Source of the DNA: Molanna angustata
Taxonomy: Eukaryota > Arthropoda > Insecta > Trichoptera > Molannidae
Length of the DNA stretch: 64,000 nt
Reading direction: 5' to 3'
Assembly (NCBI GenBank): GCA_963576475.1
Contig: OY754981.1
Span: 30,232,132 to 30,296,131, forward strand
How positions within the stretch are numbered: position 1 is the first letter of the stretch; each line of letters opens with the position of its first letter. This document shows positions 51,189-63,178 of the stretch, piece by piece. The position numbers were made by a program, and so were the translations under genes. Below the pieces are notes generated by a model that was not told the origin of the DNA, ran no database searches, and saw only the letters and a program-made list of their open reading frames with translations.

Positions 51189-51330
51189 ATGAAAAGGGGA
51201 ATTGGCCGACCTAAGAAAAGGGCCGATGTCGCTGGAAGTAGATGGTCCAAAAAGCCCAAAAAAAAGGCGAATAGATGTACTTAGAAGAGGCCTACATCCA
51301 GCAGTGGAGAGATGACTGAAGGAAGAAGGT
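51189..51330 (+). mobile_element. 5'-truncated RTE-like LINE with target duplication
   Basis: About 142 bp ending GGCCTACATCCAGCAGTGG, then a GAAGGAAGAAG tail. Flanked by TTATTAAGGTT (51,178-51,188) and TTATTAAGCTT (51,331-51,341), a 10/11 match. A severe 5' truncation. Confidence 0.65.
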
Positions 51331-51506
51331 TTATTAAGCTTTAGCGTAGATCCTCCAATTCTACGCTACAAATACATCTTGAACATTACATTTTTTTTAT
51401 CGCAACCCACCATATAATGAGAGTAATGTTATAACGGATGTGTGCATCATTACAACGAGTACAATTCACGTTAAGGATGGAATTAAAAAATTATATCATG
51501 GTGAAA

Positions 51507-51573
51507 GCGTATTTCAACCCGACCGATTTCGTTCACCTATAGTACAAGCATTTATGCTTGGAAAAGGAATGTA
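51507..51573 (+). mobile_element. SINE-2 body fragment
   Basis: CCGACCGATTTCGTTCACCT and TAGTACAAGCATTTATGCTT match the reverse complement of the post-tRNA region at 30.71-30.77 kb. Confidence 0.6.
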
Positions 51574-52360
51574 CACTGATGTTTATAATTCTATCTGTTT
51601 ATAATATTTGTCAGACATGAATTCTTATTTCAAGGACGATTAATTTTTTATTGAAAAAATCTTAAATGAATGAATTTTGATACATTAAATTTATCCTAAA
51701 CATATCCTTTTCCCCTCTTCTCCTCCCCGTTTTAATGTTTTAAATATTTTTTTTTTGTAATAAAATAAATAAAAATAAATTTAAAAAAATGAATTTAGAG
51801 AAAAAAGATGTGACGTTTTAACAGCACTCCATGAAAACGTAATCTTAGAGTTTTCACAATTGCAGAAAATAGATAAAAAAAATAAGTCTGCGAAAATAAC
51901 GTGTCGATGCCAATTACTCATAACAGCATTTAATTTGATATATATTTTTCAAGTTGATTGTATTTTACCAATATTTTTATAATCTGTTACATATTAAAAA
52001 ATAAAAAGGACCTCATAAATGGAATGTCTAGACCCTAGATCCTTCATTTTGTACACTAGACTTACCTACTACAGTAAAAACACTAATCACATTAATGAAC
52101 GAATAGCTGCTTGAATTACTGAAGCCAGTTTGAAGTTATTCCGTAAACTGTTCCTAGCCGAATTTCATACATATGCGTATAGATACATTCAATTTACTAA
52201 AGTTATATAATGATAATACACCGGCAAGTGGACGTCCTTCAGCCAAACAGATTCGCCTAACGAACGTTAAATTATAATCAAGTTTGGAAAAATTGATCAT
52301 ATTTTTATAAGGCTTTGTAAATTAATTCATCCGATACAGAGTTAAGATAAAAAAAACGAA
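51574..52360. other. unassigned AT-rich DNA
   Basis: Nothing recognised. Confidence 0.5.
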
Positions 52361-52363
52361 AAG

Positions 52364-52432
52364 GTTGTGACCAACGCTATACTCTTCACTACCAAATCAC
52401 TCGACAAAGTATTCAAATTTTATATGGAAAAT
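52364..52432 (-). repeat. interspersed repeat family E, inverted fragment
   Basis: On the minus strand it matches 53,805-53,870: AATTTGAATACTTTG, GGTAGTGAAGAGTATAGCGT, TGGTCACAAC. Confidence 0.7.
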
Positions 52433-53450
52433 TTACAGCATTTTCAAGAATGACTAAAAAAAACCCGGCAGGAAAAACGCCGAAACACCACAACTAGATA
52501 ATTTAATTTTCGATAAAAAAAATTAACATTATAGTACTCTACCTACCTACCTACCTACATATATATATACCTACATCTCATTTTTTTAACCATTCTTGTA
52601 AACATTGAATTTAGTGACGACATCGTTTCATACCATTTGTATGGCAGTGGCCTATAACACAATACCTTATCTTAATACTTAATCTCCATATATACATTCA
52701 TAGCATCAAGCTGTTTTTATATTCTGGGTAGGAAGAATCATGTGTTACATACAACTAGTAAAAATGCATAATTTCACATATTTTATCTGGCTACTGTATG
52801 GCGAAAGTAATCTGATTCTATCACTTTTCTTCAGTGACGAAATAATATTCCGATAGTCTGCTGCCGGCTTCAAATACGTCCTCGTTATTATTGTTGCAAG
52901 TATGAAAAATAAATAGAGAATTAATTTTATCTATGGGTGAATGATACGCAAATATAGCGCACTGAACCGAGCTCCCTACCCAGACGAGACCAGACATGGC
53001 TGCGTCTCTCTCTAACAATAATTTATATCGTGTGTGTGTGTGTATGTGCACAGCTCGTCTCGTCAAATCGATTAGGTCCAATCAGACTACAGGTATGCCG
53101 TATTCGTAATATGGCGAAATTGCTCGATTAGATTGAGAGTAGCAAGGAAGATTATTATTACATAGCAAGCAAAATCTGACAGCACACAAAAAGCCCCTTT
53201 TCGCGAGAGACTGATAATTATTGTACTTGGCACATTGATTAGAGAAAAAATATGATAGACGAAGCGATATACAGGTTTCCGATATAAGGTAGACACGTTG
53301 GCACCTATTATTTATTGTACACTTGGACAAATCCATACGTTATACGACTAAAAATATTATAAAATTCATTCATTAAAAACAACGCAGATTTTGAAACATG
53401 GTATAGTTTCCGGCAAATAACATGATTATTTTTTTAGAACAGACACGTCT
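52433..53450. other. unassigned DNA with short simple repeats
   Basis: (CTAC)n at about 52,538-52,560 and (GT)n at 53,030-53,048. No gene. Confidence 0.5.
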
Positions 53451-53454
53451 AGTG

Positions 53455-53870
53455 AGGCAGTAAATTTCCAAATAGGGTCATAACTGTACAAAACAAGTTT
53501 TTTTTAATAAGATTATTTTACTCCTTTATTATGAATTCACAATTTTTAATGCTATTTTTTTATTGCAGATTATCAACTAGTATCATGCTGAATTTTCATC
53601 ACAATGTATCTGTGTGTGTGTGATGTACATACTATGTGTCATGTGCTGTGTGCTATGTATGGCATGTTTATTTTACTTTATCGATTATAGACTAAAGTAG
53701 GTACTCATTCGATTATTTTCAAATTTTGCAAATTTGTATATTAGGCTAGGCAAAAATAATTTAACAAACACATTTCACAAAAAAGCTGAATATTTTCTAT
53801 ACAAAATTTGAATACTTTGTGAAGTGACTTGGTAGTGAGGAGTATAGCATTGGCCACAACCCACTCTTTA
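53455..53870 (+). repeat. interspersed repeat family E, copy 1
   Basis: Direct-orientation copy of 59,041-59,660. Blocks are TTTTTTTATTGCAGATTATC, AACTAGTATC, CTTTATCGATTATAGACTAA, AGTGACTTGGTAGTGAGGAG and TTGGCCACAACCCACT. TTTTTTTATTGCAG looks like a splice acceptor but is part of the repeat. Confidence 0.8.
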
Positions 53871-55109
53871 TGTATTGCTATTACAACTTAGTTATCATTT
53901 ATAATTAAAAGTGAGACGGGGAACGAAAAATAAGATTGTCATTATTTATGTATTTTTGAACAATAAGCGTCGAAACTAAACTAAAATTCACGTCGTGGAG
54001 GGGGATAGTTTGCACATATAGCAATCAAGCTAATTACTCAAATTTCTGATCTGCGCAGCCCCCACGTGACATTGTCAAAGTGCATTTACGTAGAACTGAT
54101 TTGTTTTCTTAAATTTTAACCCGGGCCTTTTTGAAATTTTCGTGAGCAGATTCCTAAATCCTCCCCAACGCTACTTCATGCACTCCATCGGAATGGACCC
54201 AAATCCCAATAGGCGGTGTCCCGTACGAAGTATCAACCAAAATTTACAAAATGCTCGCATATTAGGGAAAATTGAATTTTATAGCGTTGTTTAAAGAATG
54301 CACACAATATAAATTTATAATTTTCTCAAAACGTACCAAAAAGTTTTACTCGGGATTGTCCAACTTTCAAGTAGAAAAAAAATCCACAAAGTAGAGGAGA
54401 GTTTAAAGTTGGCCACAGCCCAGGGTCGTGCCTAGAACCTTCGGACTAGGCAAACCCTGAAAGAAAATTGGGAGATGTCGAAAATTTTATGTTTTTTTAG
54501 CATCGTTGTTCATTTGAGTGGCCATGAAAATATTTTAAAATCACATGCCAAAATAATATTTACATTTGTGGTCCTGTCGAGCGTCGTATCTACAAACGGT
54601 TAAATTTTTAATCTTGAATGGTTTCAATAAAACAGACAAAAAATAGTAGGTCTTTAATTTCTTAACATAATATTCATAGGCAAGCCAAGATTTTCGGCTT
54701 CTATAAACAATTCCGCTACTGCCACAGCCCCTTGTTTTCATATTATAATATATTATGTTTTTCATTTTGTCTTTGATATACCTAATTACAATTCTTAAAA
54801 CGCAGTTGATACAAACTGTGCAGCGTTCAATGGTCACAAAATGTATATGTATGTAATAAAGCAGTGATATGACCTTCGCAAGAATCCTGGTTTTGGATCC
54901 CGGATCTTCCATACACTACACGACACAACTATTGGACAAGGTCGACCGGAATCTACCAAATACAAACATCCTATCGATCGATTGATCAATACATAATATT
55001 AAAACACATAAACCTTATTTACTATTATGTGGTGACATTTTCAACAATAATACTAATATTATAGACAATACTTGATTGTAATATACCTAAATATACATTT
55101 TTCTTTTAA
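53871..55109. other. unassigned DNA
   Basis: A family E end (GTTGGCCACAGCCCA) lies at about 54,407-54,422. The 123-codon minus frame at 54,541-54,912 has no recognisable motif. Confidence 0.45.
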
Positions 55110-55175
55110 TTTTATTTATTTTGTTTCTCGGCAACCAACAGGTACTATATAGGTATTGACTATTGAATACATAAA
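55110..55175 (-). mobile_element. SINE-1 3' end fragment
   Basis: Minus strand: AGTACCTGTTGGTTGCCGAG then AAACAAAATAAATAAAAT. Only the terminal part of SINE-1 remains. Confidence 0.6.
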
Positions 55176-56439
55176 GGAAAAATTCTTTTAAAATATCGTG
55201 TGCTTCCTTTGATTTTGTTTATGGATATAGGAATATTTTTCCTCGCAAACCTCGCAAGAGATCAACGTCTCTGCAAACAACAGGCCCCAGGGCCTAGCAT
55301 AAGAGAAACTAGAAGAATCTTATATATTATATACCGCGATTATATTATTGATACTTTATTTTTATAGTAGAGTTCTACAAAATAAATACAAATTCTAATA
55401 AAATACAAATATTATATTGAAAAAATTCTAGTTGAATTGCCATCGCATGCATAAATATGGCTGTAAATATGCATGCGAAACGCATTTGGACAGAGTGGTC
55501 CTTCGAGCCGGAATGTCGGTCGGATCGTTTAATGAGATTCCGGACGCATTCGGAAATAATGCGGCGGCGCTAATCTCGCCAAAAAGAAGATCAAGTCTGT
55601 TGGGCAATGCAAAAGATCATCGAACTTAGTCAAGCGGTCAGCGAGCGGCAGATGAGGTGCCTCAGTGCCTACTTCCAACCCAGACAGGCCGAGATGCGTA
55701 CATAAATGTCGGTAATTCGGCCAAAACTAGACATGGAGAATGAAGGGATGTGTTCATAAGAGGAGAATCTACATATTCTACTGGCCGATTCTCGATAATC
55801 TAACGAATAAAGAAAGTCTTTCCAAAATGAGATGAATGGATTTGATAGTAACTTTGTGGTAGTCCATGATAAAGAATGATTACGGTACTTTACTTGTTAC
55901 CACACGAGGAATTTAAAATAATAGGTAATACTAGTTTTGCAAGAGCATATTTCTCCCGACGAAAGGTGTATAATAAAAAATAACTAGTGGAATGCTCATC
56001 TAGTATTTATTAATGAACATCTAGTTATTAGTATTTATCATAAAACAAAAACATGAAATTAAATCAATCCATCCCACATATCTCCGTAAATGAAAAAATG
56101 TCATAACCACGTTTATTGTACTGACAATATAAATTTATTTATTTATAAAAAACCAATATTTATTTTGTCACATAAAAAAAAAATAAAACATCGTCAAAAT
56201 GTTAATATTAAAAATAAACTTAAGAAATCATACTTCTCAAATAATTCTTGAACGATATTGCTTCAGCATCATTTGATTGTCTACTTTCAGCCAGAGAATC
56301 AACAAAAAATATAAAAATAAATAATGTAAAGGTCCCAGTTTTATATCCAGCCTCAAGCTATCTCGCCCAGCAAATTTCTTTCGATTTCAGAAATGCAGTG
56401 GCGTAATAATAATTTATAATGCGTTTTAGTGATACAAGA
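55176..56439. other. unassigned DNA with a G+C-richer patch
   Basis: 55,435-55,700 is G+C-rich with a 65-codon frame lacking motifs. It could be an old repeat or captured sequence. Confidence 0.4.
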
Positions 56440-56647
56440 TCACTCAAAGAGCACTATAGCTATTAATTGTTGTATCTACGAAACAAAGCAGTCTTAAGTA
56501 AAGTAGCAGGCAGTTTTTTTCATAGGCTCGTTCACACTGAAACTCCGAGTTCTTGAATTAAGGGTGGACTGCGGAGCCAAGTTATTCAGAACCTTAATGA
56601 CATAGTCTACTCGTTTTGGACATCAACCAGAAACATTTTTAACCAAC
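56440..56647 (-). pseudogene. CR1/Jockey-like LINE remnant
   Basis: TACGAAACAAAGCAGTCTTA and the following sequence run parallel to 21,190-21,330 on the minus strand. Diverged, and itself hit by the LINE at 56,658. Confidence 0.5.
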
Positions 56648-56657
56648 GTAGTTCATT

Positions 56658-56810
56658 AAGGAAAGAGAACGTGGTTGGAAGACCGCGGCTGCGATGGGAC
56701 GATGAAGTTGGAAAGGATACTTCCCAACTATTAATTATAGAAGATTGAAGAAGGTGGAGGCGAAGACTGACGGAGGCCAAAGATATGGGCTGTAACGCAT
56801 TTAAAAAAAA
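56658..56810 (+). mobile_element. 5'-truncated RTE-like LINE with 10-bp target duplication
   Basis: 153 bp reading GRPRLRWDDEVGKD, then RWRRRLTEAKDMGCNAFKK, with an A-rich end. GTAGTTCATT occurs immediately on both sides (56,648-56,657 and 56,811-56,820). A clear recent retrotransposition into an older LINE remnant. Confidence 0.82.
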
Positions 56811-57087
56811 GTAGTTCATTTAGAAGATGTGTTATGATATTTGATTAAAAGGATAATATATTCTTTGGAATCCAAAAAATAGTTCTAAGTTACCCAGTCA
56901 ATTGTTTTGTGGTTAAATTGTCCGGATGGTCGTGTTGACATAGTGAATGGCTCCTAATCATATTACGACTTCCTATTGACCCAATTACCTCTACCTAGGA
57001 GGGTACCTATCTACTCCTCGGGTTCATCAGACCATGACCCTACCATAAACAAATTTTATATTTGAGTAGTATTTGTATTATTCTATT

Positions 57088-57291
57088 GCTTCTCGGGCTA
57101 CTAACAGATACTATGTATGTCAAATATTAGCACGCACCCAATAACATGTTGCCACATTCTGGAGACTTGCGATATTGATCGTCTCACAGATCCAGACTGA
57201 AAACACAGTTAAAAACTGTGTCTCCACCAAGAATCAAACCCGGGGCCTTTCGTTCAGAAGTCAGATATCTAACCAACTGAGCCACGAAGAC
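57088..57291 (-). mobile_element. SINE-1, near full-length
   Basis: Minus strand: tRNA-like head GTCTTCGTGGCTCAGTTGG with B-box GGGTTTGATTCTTGG (two changes), body GTTTTCAGTCTGGATCTGTG, and end GTTAGTAGCCCGAGAAG. Its acceptor-stem half (GTCTTCG) would pair better with TGGAGAC than that of the 35.3-kb copy. Confidence 0.92.
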
Positions 57292-59040
57292 CGACAATAT
57301 ATTTTCTTTGCTCTCAAAAAAAACTACCGAATAATCTATTTAAAAAAAACATATCGAATTGATAACATATTATTTTTTGAAGTCGGTTAAAAATATATAC
57401 AAAGTGTATAATTAATAATAGGTAATATTATTACAGGCTATCCTTTAAAAGGGTATTAAATGCTGTGAACATACATGAACATAGAAACTAAAAAAAACAA
57501 TATAATATTTATTCTAAAATCATGTTGTGTCTGCTGGAGATCTCTACACCAAAGTATGTAAATCGCATGATCAGCTCAATAGGATCGTTTTCAATTACTA
57601 GTTTGCATCGAAGTGGCTCTTTTGGTATAGTCAGGTACATCGTTTTGTCACAACGAAGGTTAAAACACATTCTACATACTAATATTTTGAAGTTTTGACA
57701 GATGAAATCATAGAAAAGAAATAAACGAGTAGGTCTAAGGAAAAGGGAGGAGTGGACGGAGAGGGGGGCATGCCTTTGTTTAACTCTGGATACAAACGGG
57801 CTGATGAAGAAATCTAAGGAAAACTGTTATAACAGACATCTTTTATTTTAAGTGTTTATGTTTATCCAGTGTTAAATAAAATGATAAAAAATAAATAAAA
57901 TTTAACTACCACAGCTCTACATACATTTAAAAAAAATGACGTAAAAATAGGTTTGCATAGAAGTGGAGAGTATAAATAATATGTTCTGAAAAAGTTTGTA
58001 AATAGGTGGTTGCTGAGTATAGGTCGATCGCAATCGGAATATAAGTTAACAAACTTAACATACTTATTTAGGTAATGTTTTAGTTCTGCTGTCTTGCCTG
58101 CTGTCATTCTTTTCCATAATGCTTTATTTTATTTTATATTTTGTTAATGCTCTTGTATTTATATTTTGTTAAGGCTTTTATGCTTTATTTTACATTTTGT
58201 TAATGCAAAAATGTTTTTTTTTCTTGTTTCTATATATTGATGTTTATGTTCTTTTTTAATTCAATCGATTGAAATTTCTATCGCATGATGTAAAAGCGTA
58301 GTGAAAATACATTGAAATTGTCCTTACTTAAAACAGGAATTATTCCTAGTTAGATAGACATAGATAAAATGATGGAATGATGCCAATCAGGGAGCACCCA
58401 TGGTTTTTTTTTATTATTTTTTATTTTGTTTATCGTGTTTTTTTGTATATTTTTTTTGTTTGTTTTTATATAAATACTGAGTGGTCTCTGTGGTGTATTG
58501 TTTCTGTAAGTTTTCTTTTCTTATGTTAAATAAATATATTATTATTATTATTAAAAGAATTGAAACGAAAATAATTAATGTAGGTACGTATAAAGAGAGA
58601 TGAGTTAACTCGACTTGAATTAGTTTAACAATAGTACATAGAATAGTCGTATTAACTTGATAGTATGTAGGTACATAAAATGACATACAAGTCAAATAAA
58701 ACAATGTGCAACAATATAGTCCTTATCACACCACAACTACACCAGTCTGGGAAAATGCATAAATTTGATCGCGTGCTACAGATAGCACACAGTACAGTGT
58801 ACAGCATTTCGCACCTCATTTTGATGAAATGGGTTCGCGACCTTCGCTAAACTAATTATTTATACACTGATTGGCTGTCGTTAGTCAAAGCGTGTGAACA
58901 ATTCTTTTTTCAATGTAATTTTCAAAAAAATTCTTCCGCGCAGTGCACTTGACGATAATGCATCCTGCGCAAGTTGGGTGTTTATTGGCAAATGACAATT
59001 TTTTATAACTAACCAGTGTTTTCATCAAAGATAATTTTAT
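57292..59040. other. unassigned DNA
   Basis: 57,690-57,720 (GATGAAATCATAGAAAAGAAA) resembles the 60.7-60.9 kb duplicated unit. (TTA)n at 58,537-58,552. No gene. Confidence 0.45.
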
Positions 59041-59660
59041 CTATATTTTTACTCCTCACTACCCTAAGGGGATATAGTGAGGAGTTATGAATTTGTGATT
59101 GATATTTTTTTATTGCAGATTATCAACTAGTATCGTGCTGAGATTGTATTCAGAAATTTTCATCACAATTTATCTGTGTGTGTGCTGTGTACCTACTTAA
59201 CCTACTATGTGCTATGTATGTACAGCGTGTTTATTCTACTTTATCGATTATAGACTAAAGTAATTATCTGATTCCTTTCTAAATTTTGTAAATTTATATA
59301 TTATCTAATACTCGCTTATACCTCAATAGATTTTGAATGATATCTGATTAGTGCTTCTCAAAGTGACCACAAGCTAAGGCAACTTAAAAATTGATATTTT
59401 TATTTTCATATTGCTAAAAAGGCACATCGCTTTCATAAAATGGCATTGAATAATTATCAAGTACTCATAATAAATTATTTAAATCAAAAATAATTTAACA
59501 AATTCTTTCCATGAAAATGCTGAATAATTTCCAAACAAAATTTGTACTACTCATTTTTACTCCTCACTACCCCAATGGGATGTAGTGGGGAGTTATGAAT
59601 TCACAATACTTTGTGGAGTGACTTGGTATTGAGGAGTATAGTGTTAGCCACAATCCACTG
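59041..59660 (+). repeat. interspersed repeat family E, copy 2 (longest)
   Basis: As at 53,455 but longer. It holds two internal hairpins with the same design, ACTCCTCACTA...TAGTGAGGAGT at 59,052-59,086 and ACTCCTCACTACCCC...GTAGTGGGGAGT at 59,563-59,597. It ends GGTATTGAGGAGTATAGTGT, TAGCCACAATCCACT. Confidence 0.8.
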
Positions 59661-60250
59661 GTTTAATATTCGGCTATTTGGTACGTGTAAAACGATATAA
59701 AGTTAATATTGCAGAATGAACAGCTGTTAAGTTTGTGGTATTAGTATTACCAGATGTAGTGTGGGTGTATACATGTACCCTTATTATATTAAATGAATAT
59801 ATATAGGTACACTATAATAGGTATATAGTCACGGTAGAAAGATTTCCCGTTCTGGTGGTGGTTAGGTATATAATGTAAGCAACGGCATTTTGGCACTAAC
59901 TCAAGTATTTTCTCTAAAATGTACCTCTATATGGATTGGAAACAATATTATTTTATCAAAAATGGCAATAATACAATCTTATAGAGCCGGATTTACTACA
60001 CATTATATTTAGGTACCTACATAGATTTATTTACCTATATAAAGAAAGATTTCTAGCGAAGACAGACCGTGTAGTGAAGCAGTTTACTTAAATATATTTT
60101 CTTTGTAATTGTATGTTCTTAATAAATAAATTTAACATAACGTTTTGTGGCTAAGTTAAGAATGAAGAAATTAATTCATTTACGTAGTATATCAACGGAC
60201 AATAAATTATTGGTAAAACTCCATTCTATTAATGAAGAAATCGTTTAAAT
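59661..60250. other. unassigned AT-rich DNA
   Basis: Nothing recognised. Confidence 0.5.
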
Positions 60251-60257
60251 TCGGCAA

Positions 60258-60300
60258 GTTGTTGGTTGGAAGAGATTGTCTCAATGCAATAAGCCTCGCT
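60258..60300 (+). mobile_element. LINE 3' UTR end fragment
   Basis: GTTGGTTGGAAGAGATTGTC then TCAATGCAATAAGCCTCGC. It joins directly to the hammerhead-bearing segment that follows. Confidence 0.65.
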
Positions 60301-60325
60301 TTGTTTAAACCACGTGTATTTGTAA

Positions 60326-60372
60326 ACCTCGCTACCGGTTTCGAAACTTATCGTTCTCTCGTCAGGCAAATT
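60326..60372 (-). ncRNA. hammerhead ribozyme motif (Penelope-type)
   Basis: Minus strand: CTGACGA (CUGANGA core, 60,365-60,359), an imperfect stem II (GAGAAC...GTTTC), then GAAAC and CGGTA (60,342-60,333). The same minimal ACCGGT stem III as at 32.2 kb. Stem I pairs TTTGC with GCGAG using wobbles. Cleavage would follow A. No Penelope coding sequence is adjacent, so it is likely a solo end remnant. Confidence 0.6.
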
Positions 60373-60679
60373 AAAAACATGTACCTACCTATTACAACAT
60401 GTAGCGAGGCTTATAATTAAAATTGGTTAAAACAAAGTTAAATACCTAAATGTTATTTTACCACAAAGTTAATTAATTCCATATTCGATAATACGGCTTG
60501 AATTGAATTACAAATTCATAAGGATAAAGAGCTTTAAGTGGTTTACAAGTGAACGTGATAATAATAAGCTCATTAGTTAACAGTTCCTGAAGGTAAATTT
60601 TGTCTATAATTAATATCAAACACTTTGGGTCGTAGTACGGGAGTTATTAAAGAAAAATATAAGAAAAAGTTCAAAAATT

Positions 60680-61082
60680 GAACAGGTGAAATCACAGAGA
60701 AGAAATTTACTGATATGTATGGAAAACTAATCAGCTGTAAGTTGATGGACTTTACATATATGATATCAATATGAAGTCAATCGGACTTATAGTTTGGGCT
60801 GCAGAGAGGACACAAAAAACAACGTTAATGATGAAATCATACAGAAGAAATTAAAATTTGTGTATGGAAAACAAATCAGCTCTATGTCTATGCATTTTAC
60901 ACATATTATGATGTTAATATGAAGTCAAGAAATGTGCCGAAGGGAGACGGATGCAGTGTGCTCAAGACAGGGAGTTGTGGAGGATCAAGGGGGAGGCCTA
61001 TGTCCAAGAATGGAAAAAAACAGACTGAAGAAGAAGAATATGAAGACTTATAGTTTGGGCTGTGTAGAGGACACAAAAAGGA
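60680..61082 (+). repeat. diverged tandem duplication interrupted by a LINE
   Basis: Unit 1 (60,680-60,820) and unit 2 (60,826-60,924 plus 61,037-61,082) share GAAATCA[C/T]A[G/C]AGAAGAAATT, TGTATGGAAAAC[T/A]AATCAGCT, AATATGAAG and ACTTATAGTTTGGGCTG. A related piece is near 62,725-62,765. Confidence 0.65.
60925..61036 (+). mobile_element. 5'-truncated RTE-like LINE with target duplication
   Basis: Reads CAEGRRMQCAQDRELWRIKG and EAYVQEWKKTD then stop, with a (GAA)n tail. AATATGAAG flanks both sides (60,916-60,924 and 61,037-61,045). Confidence 0.75.
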
Positions 61083-61308
61083 TAATCCGTACGGCATACG
61101 GCAATCACCTATTACGGCGTACGCCATACATACAAACATATCACGACGAAACTCATATTGAGCATTCTCTACATGATACCCGTTGAAAAATTGATGTAAA
61201 AAAATACGCTCAAAAATGTGTAATCCTATCTTTCCACTATTCCATAGTATTGTGGGAGTAAAAATACTAGATTTCGTTTCGTTACATTAATTTGTAACAT
61301 TTTTTTAT

Positions 61309-61540
61309 AAACAATTACGGAGCACTTATCGCATAAAACTAGGAGTATTTTTATAAACAATAATGGAGCACTTATCGCATAAAACTAGGAGTATTTTTAT
61401 AAACAATAATGGAGCACTTATCGCATAAAACTAGGAGTATTTTTATAAACAATAATGGAGCACTTATCGCATAAAACTAGGAGTATTTTTATAAACAATA
61501 ATGGAGCACTTATCGCATAAAACTAGGAGTATTTTTATGA
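61309..61540. repeat. minisatellite, 46 bp x 5
   Basis: Unit AACAATAATGGAGCACTTAT... ending GGAGTATTTTTATA. AGCACTTATC occurs at 61,321, 61,367, 61,413, 61,459 and 61,505. Only the first unit differs (ATTACGG for ATAATGG). Confidence 0.96.
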
Positions 61541-61654
61541 ATTTCTTTTTAAAGTAACATTTCAACATGAAGAAAACTTTGAAAAGGGTGTCCTCGTTTA
61601 TTTTATTAACTTGTCGTTAATTTCTTATACTAATACATGCTCTCATTATTCACT

Positions 61655-61925
61655 ATAATTACGAAGTTATAATGAAGACCCACGCTGTGAATGTGGCACA
61701 GAAATCCAGACCTTGAACCACATCATATATGAATGCCCTATATATGGTTTTGATGGAAGAGTACCTACATATTACGAAGTTTACATACAAATACTGTAGG
61801 TACTTTACAAAAATTGAGCTAATATGGTTTTGGTTGGTTGGAAGAAATTGCCTGATGGCAATAGGCCCGCCAGTGTGAATTTTATTTTGTTTATATTATG
61901 TACAATGTACAAAAACATAAATAAA
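61655..61925 (+). mobile_element. LINE 3' end: zinc-knuckle tail plus UTR
   Basis: A frame DPRCECGTEIQTLNHIIYEC (61,676-61,740) is the Cys/His tail of I/Jockey-type LINE proteins. It is followed at 61,830 by GGTTGGTTGGAAGAAATTGC, CTGATGGCAATAGGCCCGCC and an ATAAATAAAT tail. Whether both parts came from one insertion is not certain. Confidence 0.7.
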
Positions 61926-62789
61926 TAAAATCCTTGTAAATATAATATGTCAATATGTCCGCACACAACATCAATAAAAATAAATGCTTTCATGTGGTTT
62001 GGGCACATTGAAAAGATGAAAATTAACGAAAGGTTAGCATTTAGCATAATCTTGCAGATGGTAGTTTGAAAAAAGGGAATATTAAGGAAGGTCCCCTTAA
62101 GTAAGTGCATCTAACTTCTTCTGGGGACATTTTTTTTTACAATTAATTAAAGTTTATGTTTATTTATGTTTTATTTAGTTTTATATTTACCTTTTTTTAT
62201 AATGGCCAAGAGGCCGTATACGTATGAATTCTCCACTCCATAAATATTATATTAATTAAAAAATTGCATTGCATAAATGCATTGATACCAAGACCAATAT
62301 TCTATAGACATAAACAAAATTTCTTTGCACACACTGCGTGACTTATTTGAACGTATTAGAATATTTTCGGAATGGTTCAAAATTAAAATTGAAACAACTA
62401 ATATCAAAAAGTAGATAAGTACAAGTTGTTAACAAAGGGATTTAAATTTTGAAAGGCAAATACTTTTACTGCTATAATATCAATGCATCATTAATATCCG
62501 ATGTATATTTAAACACAATGTTTTTGGAACACCCCCGATCCACCTCACTCTGTGTACCAATCTCCTGGCCTAAAGTCGTAGCTAATGTCAGCTCTGCATA
62601 TTTCCTTAGTCTGTGATTGATACCAGTAATTGAATATTTTAAAACAGAAAATCATAATGCAGCATTCAATTCACCGGAACATTGAATCATTTGTAAACTT
62701 TTGACATCTAAAAACGTAGAAAATAAATGTACCGTTGTCTGTGGAAAACCAATCAGCTGGAAATTCGAGTACATACTGACGTCGATATT
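61926..62789. other. unassigned AT-rich DNA
   Basis: Nothing recognised. Confidence 0.5.
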
Positions 62790-62865
62790 GGACTAACGCC
62801 GTGGCATAGTGATAATTCTGTGCTAGAGTCCTGGATTCAATTCCCAGCAGATGGGAAGTTAATTA
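62790..62865 (+). mobile_element. possible decayed tRNA-derived SINE head
   Basis: CGTGGCATAGTGATAATTC (A-box-like) and CTGGATTCAATTCCCAGC (B-box-like) are spaced as in a tRNA. No second copy in the window. Confidence 0.4.
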
Positions 62866-63178
62866 TGAATTATTTCTTACCCACATCTATAATTTATTTA
62901 TATGTACATACTATTTTTTTTATTTTTTGTGACAACATATTTTACAATGAAAACAAATAGATCACTGCTACCCAACTAGGAAACCCTGTCCTAAGGCTAG
63001 CAGTTTACTCAATACGTCGCACCGCGCGGATCGTGGCCTACGATATACTACGTGGCCTACGGTATGTAGTCCTTTTATCCACGGTCGCCCACTGATTTAG
63101 ACGTTTTCTTGTTCTGAAGAAAACGAATCAAAATAGGACATAATCTTACAGTGACAATATACTTATGAACTTGGTGAT
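62866..63178. other. unassigned DNA
   Basis: A direct duplication CGTGGCCTACG(A/G)TATA/GT is seen at 63,032-63,066. Otherwise nothing. Confidence 0.5.

Noticed and set aside
53546..53580. Splice acceptor TTTTTTTATTGCAG as evidence of a host exon
   Set aside because: The same string occurs in the repeat copy at 59.1 kb, so it belongs to an interspersed repeat.
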